In this document: one piece after another, positions 1 through 7,997 of the stretch | Position numbering within the stretch: the first letter of the stretch is position 1 | How the letters are laid out: the number at the start of each line of letters is the position of its first letter | Assembly (NCBI GenBank): GCA_036013055.1 | Contig: DASCQM010000020.1 | Coordinates: 62,001-126,000, forward strand | Direction of reading: 5' to 3' | Origin: SHYR01 sp036013055 | Lineage (GTDB): Bacteria; Chloroflexota; Dehalococcoidia; UBA2979 | Length of the DNA: 64,000 nt | Made by a program: the position numbers and the translations under genes | The notes under the pieces: model-generated | The model's database searches: none | What the model was told of the DNA's origin: nothing | Seen by the model: only the letters and a program-made list of their open reading frames with translations

Positions 1-803
1 AGTCGCGCGGCACCGGGATAGCGGCGCGAACCGGCCGCGAGAACCACACGACCAAAGCTACCCTTGTGCGCATCGTCGGGGCGCTCAGGAAGCACCTGCT
101 GCACCTGGCGGAACGAGATCTCGTCGTACGGCAGTTCGACCGCGGCATCGGCGGGGAGGCCGATATCAACCGGTACGACACGGCCGGCGAAGCGGCGTCC
201 GGGCATCGCGAAAAGGCCGACCTTCGGGTAGCCGAAGGTGATGGTCGAGTCGGCGACGACGGTGCATTCGTCGACGTTGCCGCTATTGGCATCGACGCCC
301 GTCGGCACGTCGAGCGCGATCAGTTGCGGCGCGATCTCCGCGTCTCGGGCCTCGCGCAGGCGGGCCAGCACCCGTTCGAGGTCGCCGTCGATCGCTCGTG
401 ACGAGCCGGTGCCGAGTAGCGCATCGAGCACGCAGGAGGACTCGCCGAGCATGCCAGCGAGTGCCGACAGCTCGTCGTCATCGTCCGCCACACCGTTCGT
501 CGGGATGTCCGCCTCGACGACCTGTCGCCAGAGCGGGTCATCGTCCGCGCGAGGGCGCAGCAGGTACACGCCGGCGATCGCGCCCATCTCCTGAAGCTGT
601 AGCGCGGCGATCAGGCCGTCGCCACCGTTCTTCCCCGGCCCGACGAGGACGAGGATCGCCCTGCCCTCCATCGCGCCAACGGCCATCCACGCCTCCTGCG
701 CAGCGGCTAGCCCGGCATTCGCCATCAGTTCCTCTTCCGAGGTCCCGGCAGCGACAGCGGCCGCTTCCAGCTCGCGCATCTGTTCGGCGGTGACCAGTGG
801 CAT
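1..803 (-). CDS. nnrD: Bifunctional NAD(P)HX epimerase/dehydratase (partial)
   Basis: The gene runs off the left edge, so only the N-terminal ~267 residues are visible, starting MPLVTAEQMRELEAAAV at 803. The first ~210 residues are a YjeF-N epimerase domain with the nucleotide-binding motif GPGKNGGDGLIAA and, later, ALDVPTGVDANSG. The last visible residues (HKGSFGRVVLAAGS, then YPGAA) are the start of the C-terminal ADP/ATP-dependent dehydratase domain, so this is the fused form. The enzyme repairs hydrated NADH and NADPH in the cytosol. The stop of acpS lies 7 bp upstream of its start, an arrangement often seen for this pair. The family call is secure; the end of the protein is not seen. Confidence 0.93.
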   Translation of the reverse strand, partial: MPLVTAEQMRELEAAAVAAGTSEEELMANAGLAAAQEAWMAVGAMEGRAILVLVGPGKNGGDGLIAALQLQEMGAIAGVYLLRPRADDDPLWRQVVEADIPTNGVADDDDELSALAGMLGESSCVLDALLGTGSSRAIDGDLERVLARLREARDAEIAPQLIALDVPTGVDANSGNVDECTVVADSTITFGYPKVGLFAMPGRRFAGRVVPVDIGLPADAAVELPYDEISFRQVQQVLPERPDDAHKGSFGRVVLAAGSRRYPGAAR

Positions 804-810
804 AGCGGTC

Positions 811-1284
811 CTACTCCAGCAATCCGCGCTCGCGCAGGCGTCGGACGAGACGCTCGCGCGCCTCCTCGTGCGTCTGCTCCGGCTTCGTGGCGACGCAGAC
901 GACGACGGCGAGGGCGAACGAGTCGAGGTGGCTGAGTGAGATGTCGATGGCGGTGAGCCCGATCGTGTCGGCCCGCTCCTGCGCGCCGCCGTAGAGGTAG
1001 ACGAGCGGCTTCCCTCGGCGGTCGGGCAACACCTCAATTTCGCGCCAGCCGACGGATCGAGCGCCCGTCCCCAGCGCCTTCATCACGGCCTCCTTGGCGG
1101 CGAAGCGAGCGGCTAGCTCCGGCACGCGACCGCGACAGAACGCGGCCTCCTCCGGCGTGTACACGCGCTTGATGAATCGGTTCGGGTGCTTCGCGAAGAC
1201 GCGCGCGACGCGATCGGTCTCGATCATGTCGATACCGACGGCGTGGGTCGCGTCGCTGCCTGCGGGGATCGGGTCGGTACTCAT
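811..1284 (-). CDS. acpS: Holo-[acyl-carrier-protein] synthase
   Basis: The 157-residue protein transfers 4'-phosphopantetheine from CoA to the serine of acyl carrier protein. It shows the family signatures GIDMIETDRV near the N-terminus (Mg-binding Asp) and RFAAKEAVMKALGTG in the middle (the Glu/Lys motif), followed by the hydrophobic strand ISLSHLDSFALAVVV. The ATG at 1284 begins MSTDPIPAG, just ahead of the conserved core; the open frame continues upstream but with composition unlike a protein. It is divergent from folD and immediately precedes the NAD(P)HX repair gene on the minus strand, so the two are probably cotranscribed. It is slightly longer than the usual ~125 residues because of a short C-terminal Arg-rich tail. 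Confidence 0.93.
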   Translation of the reverse strand: MSTDPIPAGSDATHAVGIDMIETDRVARVFAKHPNRFIKRVYTPEEAAFCRGRVPELAARFAAKEAVMKALGTGARSVGWREIEVLPDRRGKPLVYLYGGAQERADTIGLTAIDISLSHLDSFALAVVVCVATKPEQTHEEARERLVRRLRERGLLE

Positions 1285-1362
1285 GGCGCGCGATCCTAGC
1301 ACGCTGCCGCCTGTGGCCCGCAATCGCCCGCGATTGCCGAAGATTCCAAGCTGCGCCACTCC

Positions 1363-1368
1363 TATACT
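1363..1368 (+). promoter_or_regulatory. -10 element of folD; leaderless transcript likely
   Basis: TATACT ends only 6 bases before the ATG at 1375, so transcription would begin at or next to the start codon, and no Shine-Dalgarno sequence is present. No good -35 at 17 bp spacing is visible. This is read directly from the sequence; leaderless translation is inferred. Confidence 0.55.
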
Positions 1369-1374
1369 CGATGC

Positions 1375-2253
1375 ATGAGTGCAGAGATCATCGATGGCGA
1401 AGCGCTGGCAGCGGCAGTTCGCGAGGAGGTCGCCGCCGATGTGCGCGCACTCGTCGAGAGTGGCGAACGCGCGCCCCATCTAACGGCCGTCCTCGTTGGC
1501 GACGATCCCGCCTCGCACTCCTACGTGCGCGGCAAGGCGCGCGACTGCGAGGCCGTCGGCATGTCGACGGACACCGTCGTGATGCCCGCCGACAGCACGA
1601 TGCTTGAACTGCTGCCGCGCATCGCGGAACTGAACGCGAACCCCTTCGTCAGCGGCGTGATCATCCAGATGCCGCTCCCGCCTCAGCTCGACGAGCAGGC
1701 GGCGATGGCCGCGCTCGACCCCAACAAGGACGCCGACGGCCTCCATCCCAACAGCCTCGGCCAGCTGCTGCAGGGCACGCCGCGCTTCATCCCGGCCACG
1801 CCGGCCGGCGTTCAGCAGATGTTGATGCGCACCGGCCACGACCCGGCCGGCAAGCGGGTCGTGATCGTCGGACGCTCGAACCTCGTCGGAAAGCCGCTCG
1901 CCGTGCTGCTCGCCAGCAAGGCCGAGGGCGCGAACGCGACGGTAGTCGCCGCGCACACCGGCACGGCCGATCTCGCAGCGGAGACGCGCAACGCCGACAT
2001 CCTGATCGTCGCCGCCGGACGGCCGCAGATGGTCACGGCCGAGATGGTGAAGCCCGGTGCCGTGGTGATCGACGTCGGCATCAACCGCGTCGAGGATGCG
2101 TCGCGGAAGCGCGGCTACCGGCTCGTCGGCGATGTCGACTTCGACGGCGTCTCGCAGGTGGCGGGAGCGATCACGCCGGTGCCGGGCGGCGTGGGCCCGA
2201 TGACGCGGGCGATGCTGCTGGTGAACACGGTAAAGGCCGCCAAGGCCTCCTGA
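1375..2253 (+). CDS. folD: Methylenetetrahydrofolate dehydrogenase/cyclohydrolase
   Basis: The 292-residue protein interconverts 5,10-methylene- and 10-formyl-tetrahydrofolate, supplying one-carbon units and NADPH. The catalytic Tyr/Lys pair is visible as SYVRGKARDCEAVG (Y50, K54). The folate-site motif DADGLHPNSLGQL follows, then the Rossmann segment VVIVGRSNLVGKPLA and the C-terminal signature ITPVPGGVGPMT. Length and domain order match standard FolD (about 285-300 residues). It is divergent from acpS and lies 45 bp upstream of prfB on the same strand. The ATG at 1375 appears leaderless. Confidence 0.97.
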   Translation: MSAEIIDGEALAAAVREEVAADVRALVESGERAPHLTAVLVGDDPASHSYVRGKARDCEAVGMSTDTVVMPADSTMLELLPRIAELNANPFVSGVIIQMPLPPQLDEQAAMAALDPNKDADGLHPNSLGQLLQGTPRFIPATPAGVQQMLMRTGHDPAGKRVVIVGRSNLVGKPLAVLLASKAEGANATVVAAHTGTADLAAETRNADILIVAAGRPQMVTAEMVKPGAVVIDVGINRVEDASRKRGYRLVGDVDFDGVSQVAGAITPVPGGVGPMTRAMLLVNTVKAAKAS

Positions 2254-2298
2254 GCCCGCGTTCGCCCATCTCCGACGGCCATGCCATCATTGATCCCA

Positions 2299-3433
2299 AT
2301 GGATGAACTGAAGCAACGAGTCGCTGAGCTGCTTGAGCGCGTGCGGGATGTGCAGGTGCGACTTTGACCTGCCCGCGAAGCAGCAGGCGCTAGCCGCGCT
2401 CCAGAAGGAAGCGGCCGACCCGAACCTCTGGGACGACCAGCAACGCGCGCAGAGCGTGATGAAGCAGGTCTCCGACCTCGAAGCGCTGATCAAGACGTGG
2501 GCGGACCTCGAAGCGCACTCCTCCGACCTCGACACGCTCGTCGAACTCGCCGAGGAGACGGAGGGCGCGGAGCAGGCCGAGCTGACGACGGAGATGGGCG
2601 GCGAACTCGCGGCGCTCGAAGCTGAGTACGCCAAGCTCGAGTTCTCGCTCACGCTCGGCGGACCGTACGACGCCCGCAACGCCGTGATCTCGCTGCACGC
2701 CCGCGAGGGCGGCACCGAGGCGCAGGACTGGACCGAGATGCTGCTTCGCATGTACCTGCGCTGGAGTTCCGCACACGAGATGCGTACCGAGATCCTGGCG
2801 ATCAGCTCTGGGGAGGAGGCCGGCATCAAATCCGTCGATGTCCGCGTTGCCGGAGACAACGCCTACGGGCTGCTGCGCTCGGAGCGCGGCGTGCATCGGC
2901 TGGTGCGGCTCTCGCCGTTCGACTCGTCACACTCGCGCCACACGAGCTTCTCGCTCGTAGAGGTGATGCCGGAGGCGGAGAAGGGCGACATCGCGGTCGA
3001 CATCCGGTCGGAGGACCTGCGCGTGGATACGTACCGCGCCAGCGGCAACGGCGGGCAGAACGTGCAGAAGAACGACACAGCAGTGCGGATCACACACCTG
3101 CCATCGGGAATCGTGGTCACATGTCAGAACGAACGGTCACAGAACCGCAACCGGGAGACGGCGATGCGCGTGCTGGAATCGCGACTGCTTGAGGTCGAGC
3201 TTGAGAAGCGTGAGGCGGAGCGCGCCGAGCTGAAGGGCGAACACGTCGATGCCGGCTGGGGCAGCCAGATTCGTTCCTACGTGCTCCACCCGTACCAGAT
3301 GGTGAAGGACCTGCGCACCGAGACCGAGACGAGCGACACGGCCGCCGTGCTGGACGGCGATCTCGATCAGTTCATCGGCACGTACCTGCGCAGCCAGGTC
3401 GGACAGACGCAGACCGCGGGAGCGGCGGAGTAA
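2299..3433 (+). CDS. prfB: Peptide chain release factor 2, made by +1 frameshift
   Basis: RF2 recognises UAA and UGA stops and triggers peptide release. The zero frame starts at ATG 2299 (MDELKQRVAELLERV), reads 22 codons and meets TGA at 2365. After skipping one base the frame continues LDLPAKQQALAALQ to the TAA at 3433, giving about 377 residues. The RF2-specific SPF anticodon tripeptide is in LSPFDSSHSRHTSF, and the peptidyl-transferase GGQ motif is in ASGNGGQNVQKNDTAVRI. A plain open-reading-frame search would start at a spurious TTG at 2333 and lose the true N-terminus. The next gene starts 3 bp after its stop. Confidence 0.95.
2362..2368 (+). promoter_or_regulatory. prfB programmed +1 frameshift site
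   Basis: CTT TGA C is the canonical slippery heptamer for RF2 autoregulation. When RF2 is scarce the ribosome slips from CTT to TTT and decodes GAC. A short purine-rich stretch (CAGGTG at 2353-2358) lies just upstream and could act as the internal Shine-Dalgarno-like stimulator. Confidence 0.93.
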
Positions 3434-3436
3434 GCG

Positions 3437-4873
3437 ATGACGACAACCAACCGACGCACCGCTCGCCTGCTGATTCCCGTCGCGACGCTGTTCGCGGCGC
3501 TCCTCGTCGTGTTCGCGGTCGCCGCGCCGTCGGCTGTCCACGCCGGGACGATCGAGACCGATGAGCCAACCGAGCAGACCGACGATCCGCGGGCGCTGAC
3601 GTTCCAGCTTCGGGTGCGTTCATCGGCCGGGCTGGAGAGCGCGCGGCTGATCTACAAGGTGCGCAACCCGGACGGCGATGTCGGCGGCAGCGCCGACGGC
3701 GAGTTCACGCGCGGCACGGAGACCGATGTCGTGTTCACGCTGGAGATGATCGACTTCCAGCGCTACATCCCCGTCGGCTCGACGATCGTCTACCACTGGG
3801 AGCTCGAAGATCGTGACGGCGTGACGTTCTCGACTGAGGAGCGTGAGTTCACGTTCCTCGATGGTCGCTACAGCTGGCGCACGTCCGTCGAGGGTCAGGT
3901 CACCGCGTACTGGTACGGCAGCAACGAGACCGAAGCAATGCGATCGCTCAGCGCGACGAAGGAAGCGCTAGAGACGGTCGGCGCGCTGCTGGAGACGACC
4001 GTGCCATACGACGTGAAAGTCGTTGTCTACGGCTCCGAGTCGGAGGGCGACCTCGCACGTCGCCCGCGCGGCGTCTTCGACCAGCAAATCACGACGCAAG
4101 GGCAGCGCGTCGCCCCCGACCTGATATTCGTCTTTGAAGCCGACTCCGATGTGATCCGGCACGAGACCGCGCACATCGTCACCCACGTCGCGGGGGACGG
4201 CCCGTTCACGTCGCTGCCCTCGTGGCTCGATGAGGGCACGGCCGTGTTCGCGCAGCTCTCGACGGGGCCGGGCTACGCGCAGGCGATCAACTTCGCGCTG
4301 GCCACTGACACCACGCTCTCGCTGCGTGCGATGGGCGCGCCATCGAACCGCGCCGAGACGGTGAACCTCTTCTACGGCGAGTCCCACTCCGTCGTCGATT
4401 ACCTCGTCGAGATCTACGGTCAGCAGCAGTTCGCTGCGCTCTATCGGGCCCACTACGATGGCGCGCGCATCGATAACGCGCTGCTGCAGGTCTACGGATT
4501 CGACCAGAACGGCCTCTACAACGAGTGGCGCGTGGAGAACGGTCTCAAGGCGCTGGAACTGACCGCGCCGCCTTCAGCGACCACGGTGCCGTCAGTGGAC
4601 GCGACCCGCGCGCCGATCGCTCTACCCGGCACGAGCGGCGCAGCGACGTCAGCACCCGCCACGCCGGCGCCATCGACGGACGCAGGCGCGGCGACGACAG
4701 CCGAGCCCACGGCCGAGACCGCAGCCGCTGCTGACGAATCTGGCTCCAACACCACGACGGCGATCATCGTCGCGGCCGTTGCGGCGCTGCTCGCGTTGCT
4801 GTTGGGCGGCGGAGCGCTGCTCCTGCTGCGGAGTGGTTCGGGCGGTGACTCTGGGGGCGGTTCAGCGACGTAG
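3437..4873 (+). CDS. Secreted, membrane-anchored MA-type metallopeptidase
   Basis: The 478-residue protein has a positively charged N-terminus and a hydrophobic signal segment (residues ~10-36, cleavage likely after VHA). A beta-rich region follows, then a zinc peptidase core with HETAH (H242, E243, H246) and the third ligand E266 in LPSWLDEGTAVFA, typical of peptidase MA-like (gluzincin) domains. Residues ~375-435 are a Thr/Ala/Pro linker, and ~437-465 form one transmembrane helix followed by a short Gly/Ser tail. It is therefore probably anchored to the outer face of the membrane. The substrate is unknown. The ATG is 3 bp downstream of the prfB stop, so it is likely cotranscribed. Confidence 0.8.
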   Translation: MTTTNRRTARLLIPVATLFAALLVVFAVAAPSAVHAGTIETDEPTEQTDDPRALTFQLRVRSSAGLESARLIYKVRNPDGDVGGSADGEFTRGTETDVVFTLEMIDFQRYIPVGSTIVYHWELEDRDGVTFSTEEREFTFLDGRYSWRTSVEGQVTAYWYGSNETEAMRSLSATKEALETVGALLETTVPYDVKVVVYGSESEGDLARRPRGVFDQQITTQGQRVAPDLIFVFEADSDVIRHETAHIVTHVAGDGPFTSLPSWLDEGTAVFAQLSTGPGYAQAINFALATDTTLSLRAMGAPSNRAETVNLFYGESHSVVDYLVEIYGQQQFAALYRAHYDGARIDNALLQVYGFDQNGLYNEWRVENGLKALELTAPPSATTVPSVDATRAPIALPGTSGAATSAPATPAPSTDAGAATTAEPTAETAAAADESGSNTTTAIIVAAVAALLALLLGGGALLLLRSGSGGDSGGGSAT

Positions 4874-4903
4874 CTGGGGTGCGTGCCCTCGCTGGTGCTC
4901 CGA

Positions 4904-5260
4904 CTAGTCCCCCGGCTTGAACTCGATCATCTGCAGGTAGTTCCCGTCCGGGCCGAGGAAGGTCGAGATCACTCCGCCCCAGTCCTCGCGACCCTGCTTG
5001 CGGATGAAGGTCACGCCCTGAGCCTCGAGCCGCGCCTGCTCGGCCGCGAGGTCGTCGACGGACATGTTGATCAGCACGCGGTGGGGCTCCTTCGTCGCTC
5101 CGCTCGTCTCCGAGTGCCCATCGATGAAGATGTGCGCGCCGCCAACAATGAAGCCGCCCGACGCCTCGTCGCTCGCCAGGCCAAGCACGTTCGCGTACCA
5201 GTCAGTGAGCACATCTGACTGACTCGATGTGATGTTGATGTTGAAGTCGGTGACTTCCAT
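4904..5260 (-). CDS. VOC (glyoxalase/bleomycin resistance fold) protein
   Basis: The 118-residue protein has the beta-alpha-beta-beta-beta modules of the vicinal oxygen chelate superfamily: MEVTDFNINITSSQSDVLTDWYANVLGL at the start and FLGPDGNYLQMIEF at the end, where the Glu is a typical metal ligand. The ATG at 5260 is preceded by a clear GGAGGAG ribosome site. An earlier in-frame ATG at 5311 falls inside the promoter and is rejected. The substrate cannot be told from sequence. It is transcribed alone from its own strong promoter and is convergent with the metallopeptidase gene. Confidence 0.85.
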   Translation of the reverse strand: MEVTDFNINITSSQSDVLTDWYANVLGLASDEASGGFIVGGAHIFIDGHSETSGATKEPHRVLINMSVDDLAAEQARLEAQGVTFIRKQGREDWGGVISTFLGPDGNYLQMIEFKPGD

Positions 5261-5299
5261 CGTCGCTCCTCCGCCCTCGCAGCCTCCTGCGGTCGCGGG

Positions 5300-5328
5300 A
5301 TAGTAGAGCATACGTTCTAATTCGTCAA
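5300..5328 (-). promoter_or_regulatory. Sigma-70-type promoter of the VOC gene
   Basis: On the minus strand TTGACG (5328-5323) and TACTAT (5305-5300) are separated by exactly 17 bases. Transcription would start near 5293, leaving a leader of about 30 nt that carries GGAGGAG before the ATG at 5260. Confidence 0.75.
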
Positions 5329-5386
5329 CGCACCTTTGGTTCGTGAGCCGTCGAAGCAGGGCCCACGCGGCCCGACCGGGAGCGTT

Positions 5387-6199
5387 CTAGCGCGGGAGGA
5401 CGAAGCCGCTTGACCCGCCGGGGGCGACCGGTGGCGGCTGCGCTCGCGTCATCTGCGCCTCAGCCACCGCGATCGCCTGCTCCTCGGTCACGAACGGGGA
5501 GACCGCGCTGCTGTCTCGGATCACCAGCGTGTCGTCGCCCGTGGCCACCAGCGTGAGCTGTACGACCAGGTCGACCTCTTCCCAGGTGCCGAGGAAGCGC
5601 TTCCCGTTGATCAGCAACACAGGCACTTCGGAGACAGAACGAGCCTCCGCCATCAGCGGGAATTGCGCTACGTCTGTCACGCGTGCGTGTACGTCGCGTG
5701 ACTCGACGCCCATCGCCATCACGAGGCGAGCCATGTAGATCGAGTACGGGTCGTGCGGTGCCACCAGCAGTTCGAGCGTGACCGGCTCCGGTAGAGCGTT
5801 CAGCGTATCGCGCGATTCCTCGGTGATCGGTGAACTGCCCGTCGAGGCAAACGTGATCGCGTCGATGATCACGGCCAGCATCGGTCCCGCCCAGAGACCG
5901 GTGAAGCGCAGCTCTTTGCCCTGCGCTCGGATCACCGTCAGCGGCGGGTGAACGATCTCCGACGCTGCGGCGCGGTCGGCGTGCTTGTCGAGATCGTAGA
6001 GCGTGACCGAGATCAGCGGGTGGAGCGTCGCGATCTGCTTCGCGATTTCGACGGTGTCGTCGCAGTGCACACACGGATCGCGGTCGTTGCGTATCAGCCC
6101 CGACTCCTCGCGTGTCCAGACCTCAATCGCGACGGGTGCAGCGAGCGAGCGCTGCAGGTGCTCTTCGATGGTGGCCGCGTCGGCCGCTGCGAGCCTCAT
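5387..6199 (-). CDS. Tandem thioredoxin-fold (glutaredoxin/PDO-like) protein
   Basis: The 270-residue protein looks like two thioredoxin-type modules. The first carries a redox pair C43-V-H-C46 and the cis-Pro region HPPLTVI. The second (about residues 135-215) has the strand LELLVAPHDPYSIYMARLV, where the CxxC position reads DPYS, and the cis-Pro motif VSEVPVLLINGKRFLG. Only one active site is therefore redox-competent. A Pro/Gly-rich C-terminal tail follows. Its ATG overlaps the stop of the phosphatidyltransferase gene (ATGA), so it is the last gene of the inositol-lipid cluster. The fold is clear; the substrate is unknown. Confidence 0.72.
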   Translation of the reverse strand: MRLAAADAATIEEHLQRSLAAPVAIEVWTREESGLIRNDRDPCVHCDDTVEIAKQIATLHPLISVTLYDLDKHADRAAASEIVHPPLTVIRAQGKELRFTGLWAGPMLAVIIDAITFASTGSSPITEESRDTLNALPEPVTLELLVAPHDPYSIYMARLVMAMGVESRDVHARVTDVAQFPLMAEARSVSEVPVLLINGKRFLGTWEEVDLVVQLTLVATGDDTLVIRDSSAVSPFVTEEQAIAVAEAQMTRAQPPPVAPGGSSGFVLPR

Positions 6200-6795
6200 G
6201 AGCGTTGGTCCTCTCTGCGCAGCGCACTTCCGGCGGCCCAGAAACGCTGTGCAACGGTGAGCAGACTGAGTACGGCAAGGATCCAGAGACCGGCCCGCAG
6301 ATACCCGGTGACCAGTGCCGCGACGAGCAGGACGACCCGCTCAGGGCGCGTGAACAGGCCGGCGGTCGCTGCGACACCCTCCGCTTCCGCTCGAGCCCGA
6401 ATGTATGAGACCAGCAGTGACCCGGCAAGCGCGACGAAGACGAGTAACGACTCTTCCCGGTTACCCAATTCAGTCTCGTAGTAGAGCACCCCGAAAAGCA
6501 GCACAGCCTCCGAGACGCGATCCGCCGTGGAATCGAGCAGCGCACCGAAGCGGGACGCCGTCCCCATCGAGCGCGCCAGTGCGCCATCGAACATGTCGAG
6601 TCCCGCAGCAATCAGCAGCACGACGCCGCCGATCGCCAGTTCGCCACGCCCGACCAGCACGGCGGCGACCACGCTGCCGATCAGCCCCGCGAGCGTCACC
6701 ATCATCGGCGTGACACCGATCGCGGCAAGCGCGCCGACGATGCCATCGATGATCCGGCCGGGCGCGCGACCGGCGAGGAGACGGGGCGACATCAC
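6196..6795 (-). CDS. CDP-alcohol phosphatidyltransferase, probable phosphatidylinositol-phosphate synthase
   Basis: The 199-residue polytopic membrane enzyme carries the full family signature: D67, D70, G71, A74, R75, G84, D88 and D92 (DxxDGxxAR-x8-GxxxDxxxD). Five or six hydrophobic helices are visible. The family attaches an alcohol to CDP-diacylglycerol. Position next to a PimA-like glycosyltransferase and in the same run as ino1 argues for inositol-1-phosphate as the acceptor rather than glycerol-3-phosphate, giving phosphatidylinositol phosphate. That specificity is inferred. The start is GTG at 6795, overlapping the upstream stop (GTGA); ATG at 6792 is an equally possible start one codon later. 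Confidence 0.82.
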   Translation of the reverse strand: MMSPRLLAGRAPGRIIDGIVGALAAIGVTPMMVTLAGLIGSVVAAVLVGRGELAIGGVVLLIAAGLDMFDGALARSMGTASRFGALLDSTADRVSEAVLLFGVLYYETELGNREESLLVFVALAGSLLVSYIRARAEAEGVAATAGLFTRPERVVLLVAALVTGYLRAGLWILAVLSLLTVAQRFWAAGSALRREDQRS

Positions 6796-7997
6796 GGCCT
6801 CGCGCTGCCCGCGCGATCCGGCGATTCGCCGGCGACCTGCGGCCGCCGCAGCGAACGCTGGTGAGTCGCGTGGTTATAGGTCAGCCGCTCGTAGTACGAG
6901 ACCAGCGACTGCGTGACGCGCGGCCACGAGTATTGCTCCACCCGCTGCCGGCCAGCCGCCGCGAAGGCCGCGCGCGCGTCGGCGTTGCGAACGAGTGCCG
7001 TCAGGCCGTCGGCGAGCGCCAGCGGGTCACGTGGCCGCACGAGCAGCCCGTCCGTCGCGTGCGTGATCACTGACGCGTAGCCATCGATGTTCGATGCCAC
7101 GACGGGAAGGCCCGCCGCCATCGCCTCAAGCAGCACATAACCCTGCGACTCGTGGCCCGTGGCGGGCGAACTGAGGATCTGCGCCGTGCGGTGGTAGCGC
7201 GGCAACTCGGCATCGCTGACGTCGTCGATGAACTCGACGTTTGCCGGTCCGCGATCCGCGACCATGCTGCGATAGTTGCGCCGCGCCCGTGAGTCCGGTC
7301 CGACCACGAGCAATCGCGTCTCCGGGTTGCGTGCGTGCACCATCGCGAAGGCGCGTAGCAGGTAGACGAGCCCCTTCCGCTTCTCGGCGCGACCGACGTA
7401 GAGGATGTTCGTTCGCCCGTCGTCGAATTCAGGGATCGGCTCGAGTTCAGGGTCGCTGAACCGCTCGATCTCGATGCCGTTCGGGATCACGTTGAAGAAA
7501 CCCGGGAAGTACTGGCTGACGAAGCGGGCGGCTGGGTCGGAGACGGCGATCTTGCCGTCGAGTTCGCGGAACCAGCGCTTCAGCAGCAGACGCCCGTACG
7601 AGTAGAGCTTGTTCCCGCCGTCCTTCGTCGCGTGGAACGTGCCGACGTTCACCACCGACGGATTGGCGTTCCGCGAGTGCCGCAGCACGTGAAGCGGCAG
7701 CGACGGCATCAACGGCTCATGGATGTGCACGATGTCGAACTGCTCTTCGGTCAGCAGTTGCTTCACCTGGCGACCGAGCCGTGGATCGAGCGTGATTCGC
7801 GCCATCGACCCGGACGCGGGAATCGGCAGCGGCCGGCCAATGCGGATCACCCGGGGGTCGGCGATCTCTTCGGACGCCGGCGCGAGGATGCGCACGTAAT
7901 TCCCGCGAGCGATCAATCGGTCTGCCAGCTTGTCGACGTGTACGTTCACGCCACCGGGCGTCAGCCAGTCGTATGGCGAGACGAGAGCGATCTTCAT
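6792..7997 (-). CDS. pimA: GT4 glycosyltransferase, PimA-like phosphatidylinositol mannosyltransferase
   Basis: The 401-residue protein has the two Rossmann-like domains of GT-B enzymes. It begins MKIALVSPYDWLTPGGVNVH with the acceptor-side glycine loop. PimA-specific landmarks are present: GTFHAT (H122, matching the catalytic His of mycobacterial PimA), the VGRAEKRKG donor loop (R203, K208) and the EX7E motif ESQGYVLLE (E283, E291). PimA transfers the first mannose from GDP-mannose to the inositol ring of phosphatidylinositol on the cytoplasmic face. The C-terminal ~30 residues are a basic tail. Its ATG overlaps the PHP gene stop by 4 bases and its own stop overlaps the phosphatidyltransferase start. 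Other GT4 specificities are possible, but the neighbourhood supports PimA. Confidence 0.82.
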   Translation of the reverse strand: MKIALVSPYDWLTPGGVNVHVDKLADRLIARGNYVRILAPASEEIADPRVIRIGRPLPIPASGSMARITLDPRLGRQVKQLLTEEQFDIVHIHEPLMPSLPLHVLRHSRNANPSVVNVGTFHATKDGGNKLYSYGRLLLKRWFRELDGKIAVSDPAARFVSQYFPGFFNVIPNGIEIERFSDPELEPIPEFDDGRTNILYVGRAEKRKGLVYLLRAFAMVHARNPETRLLVVGPDSRARRNYRSMVADRGPANVEFIDDVSDAELPRYHRTAQILSSPATGHESQGYVLLEAMAAGLPVVASNIDGYASVITHATDGLLVRPRDPLALADGLTALVRNADARAAFAAAGRQRVEQYSWPRVTQSLVSYYERLTYNHATHQRSLRRPQVAGESPDRAGSARP

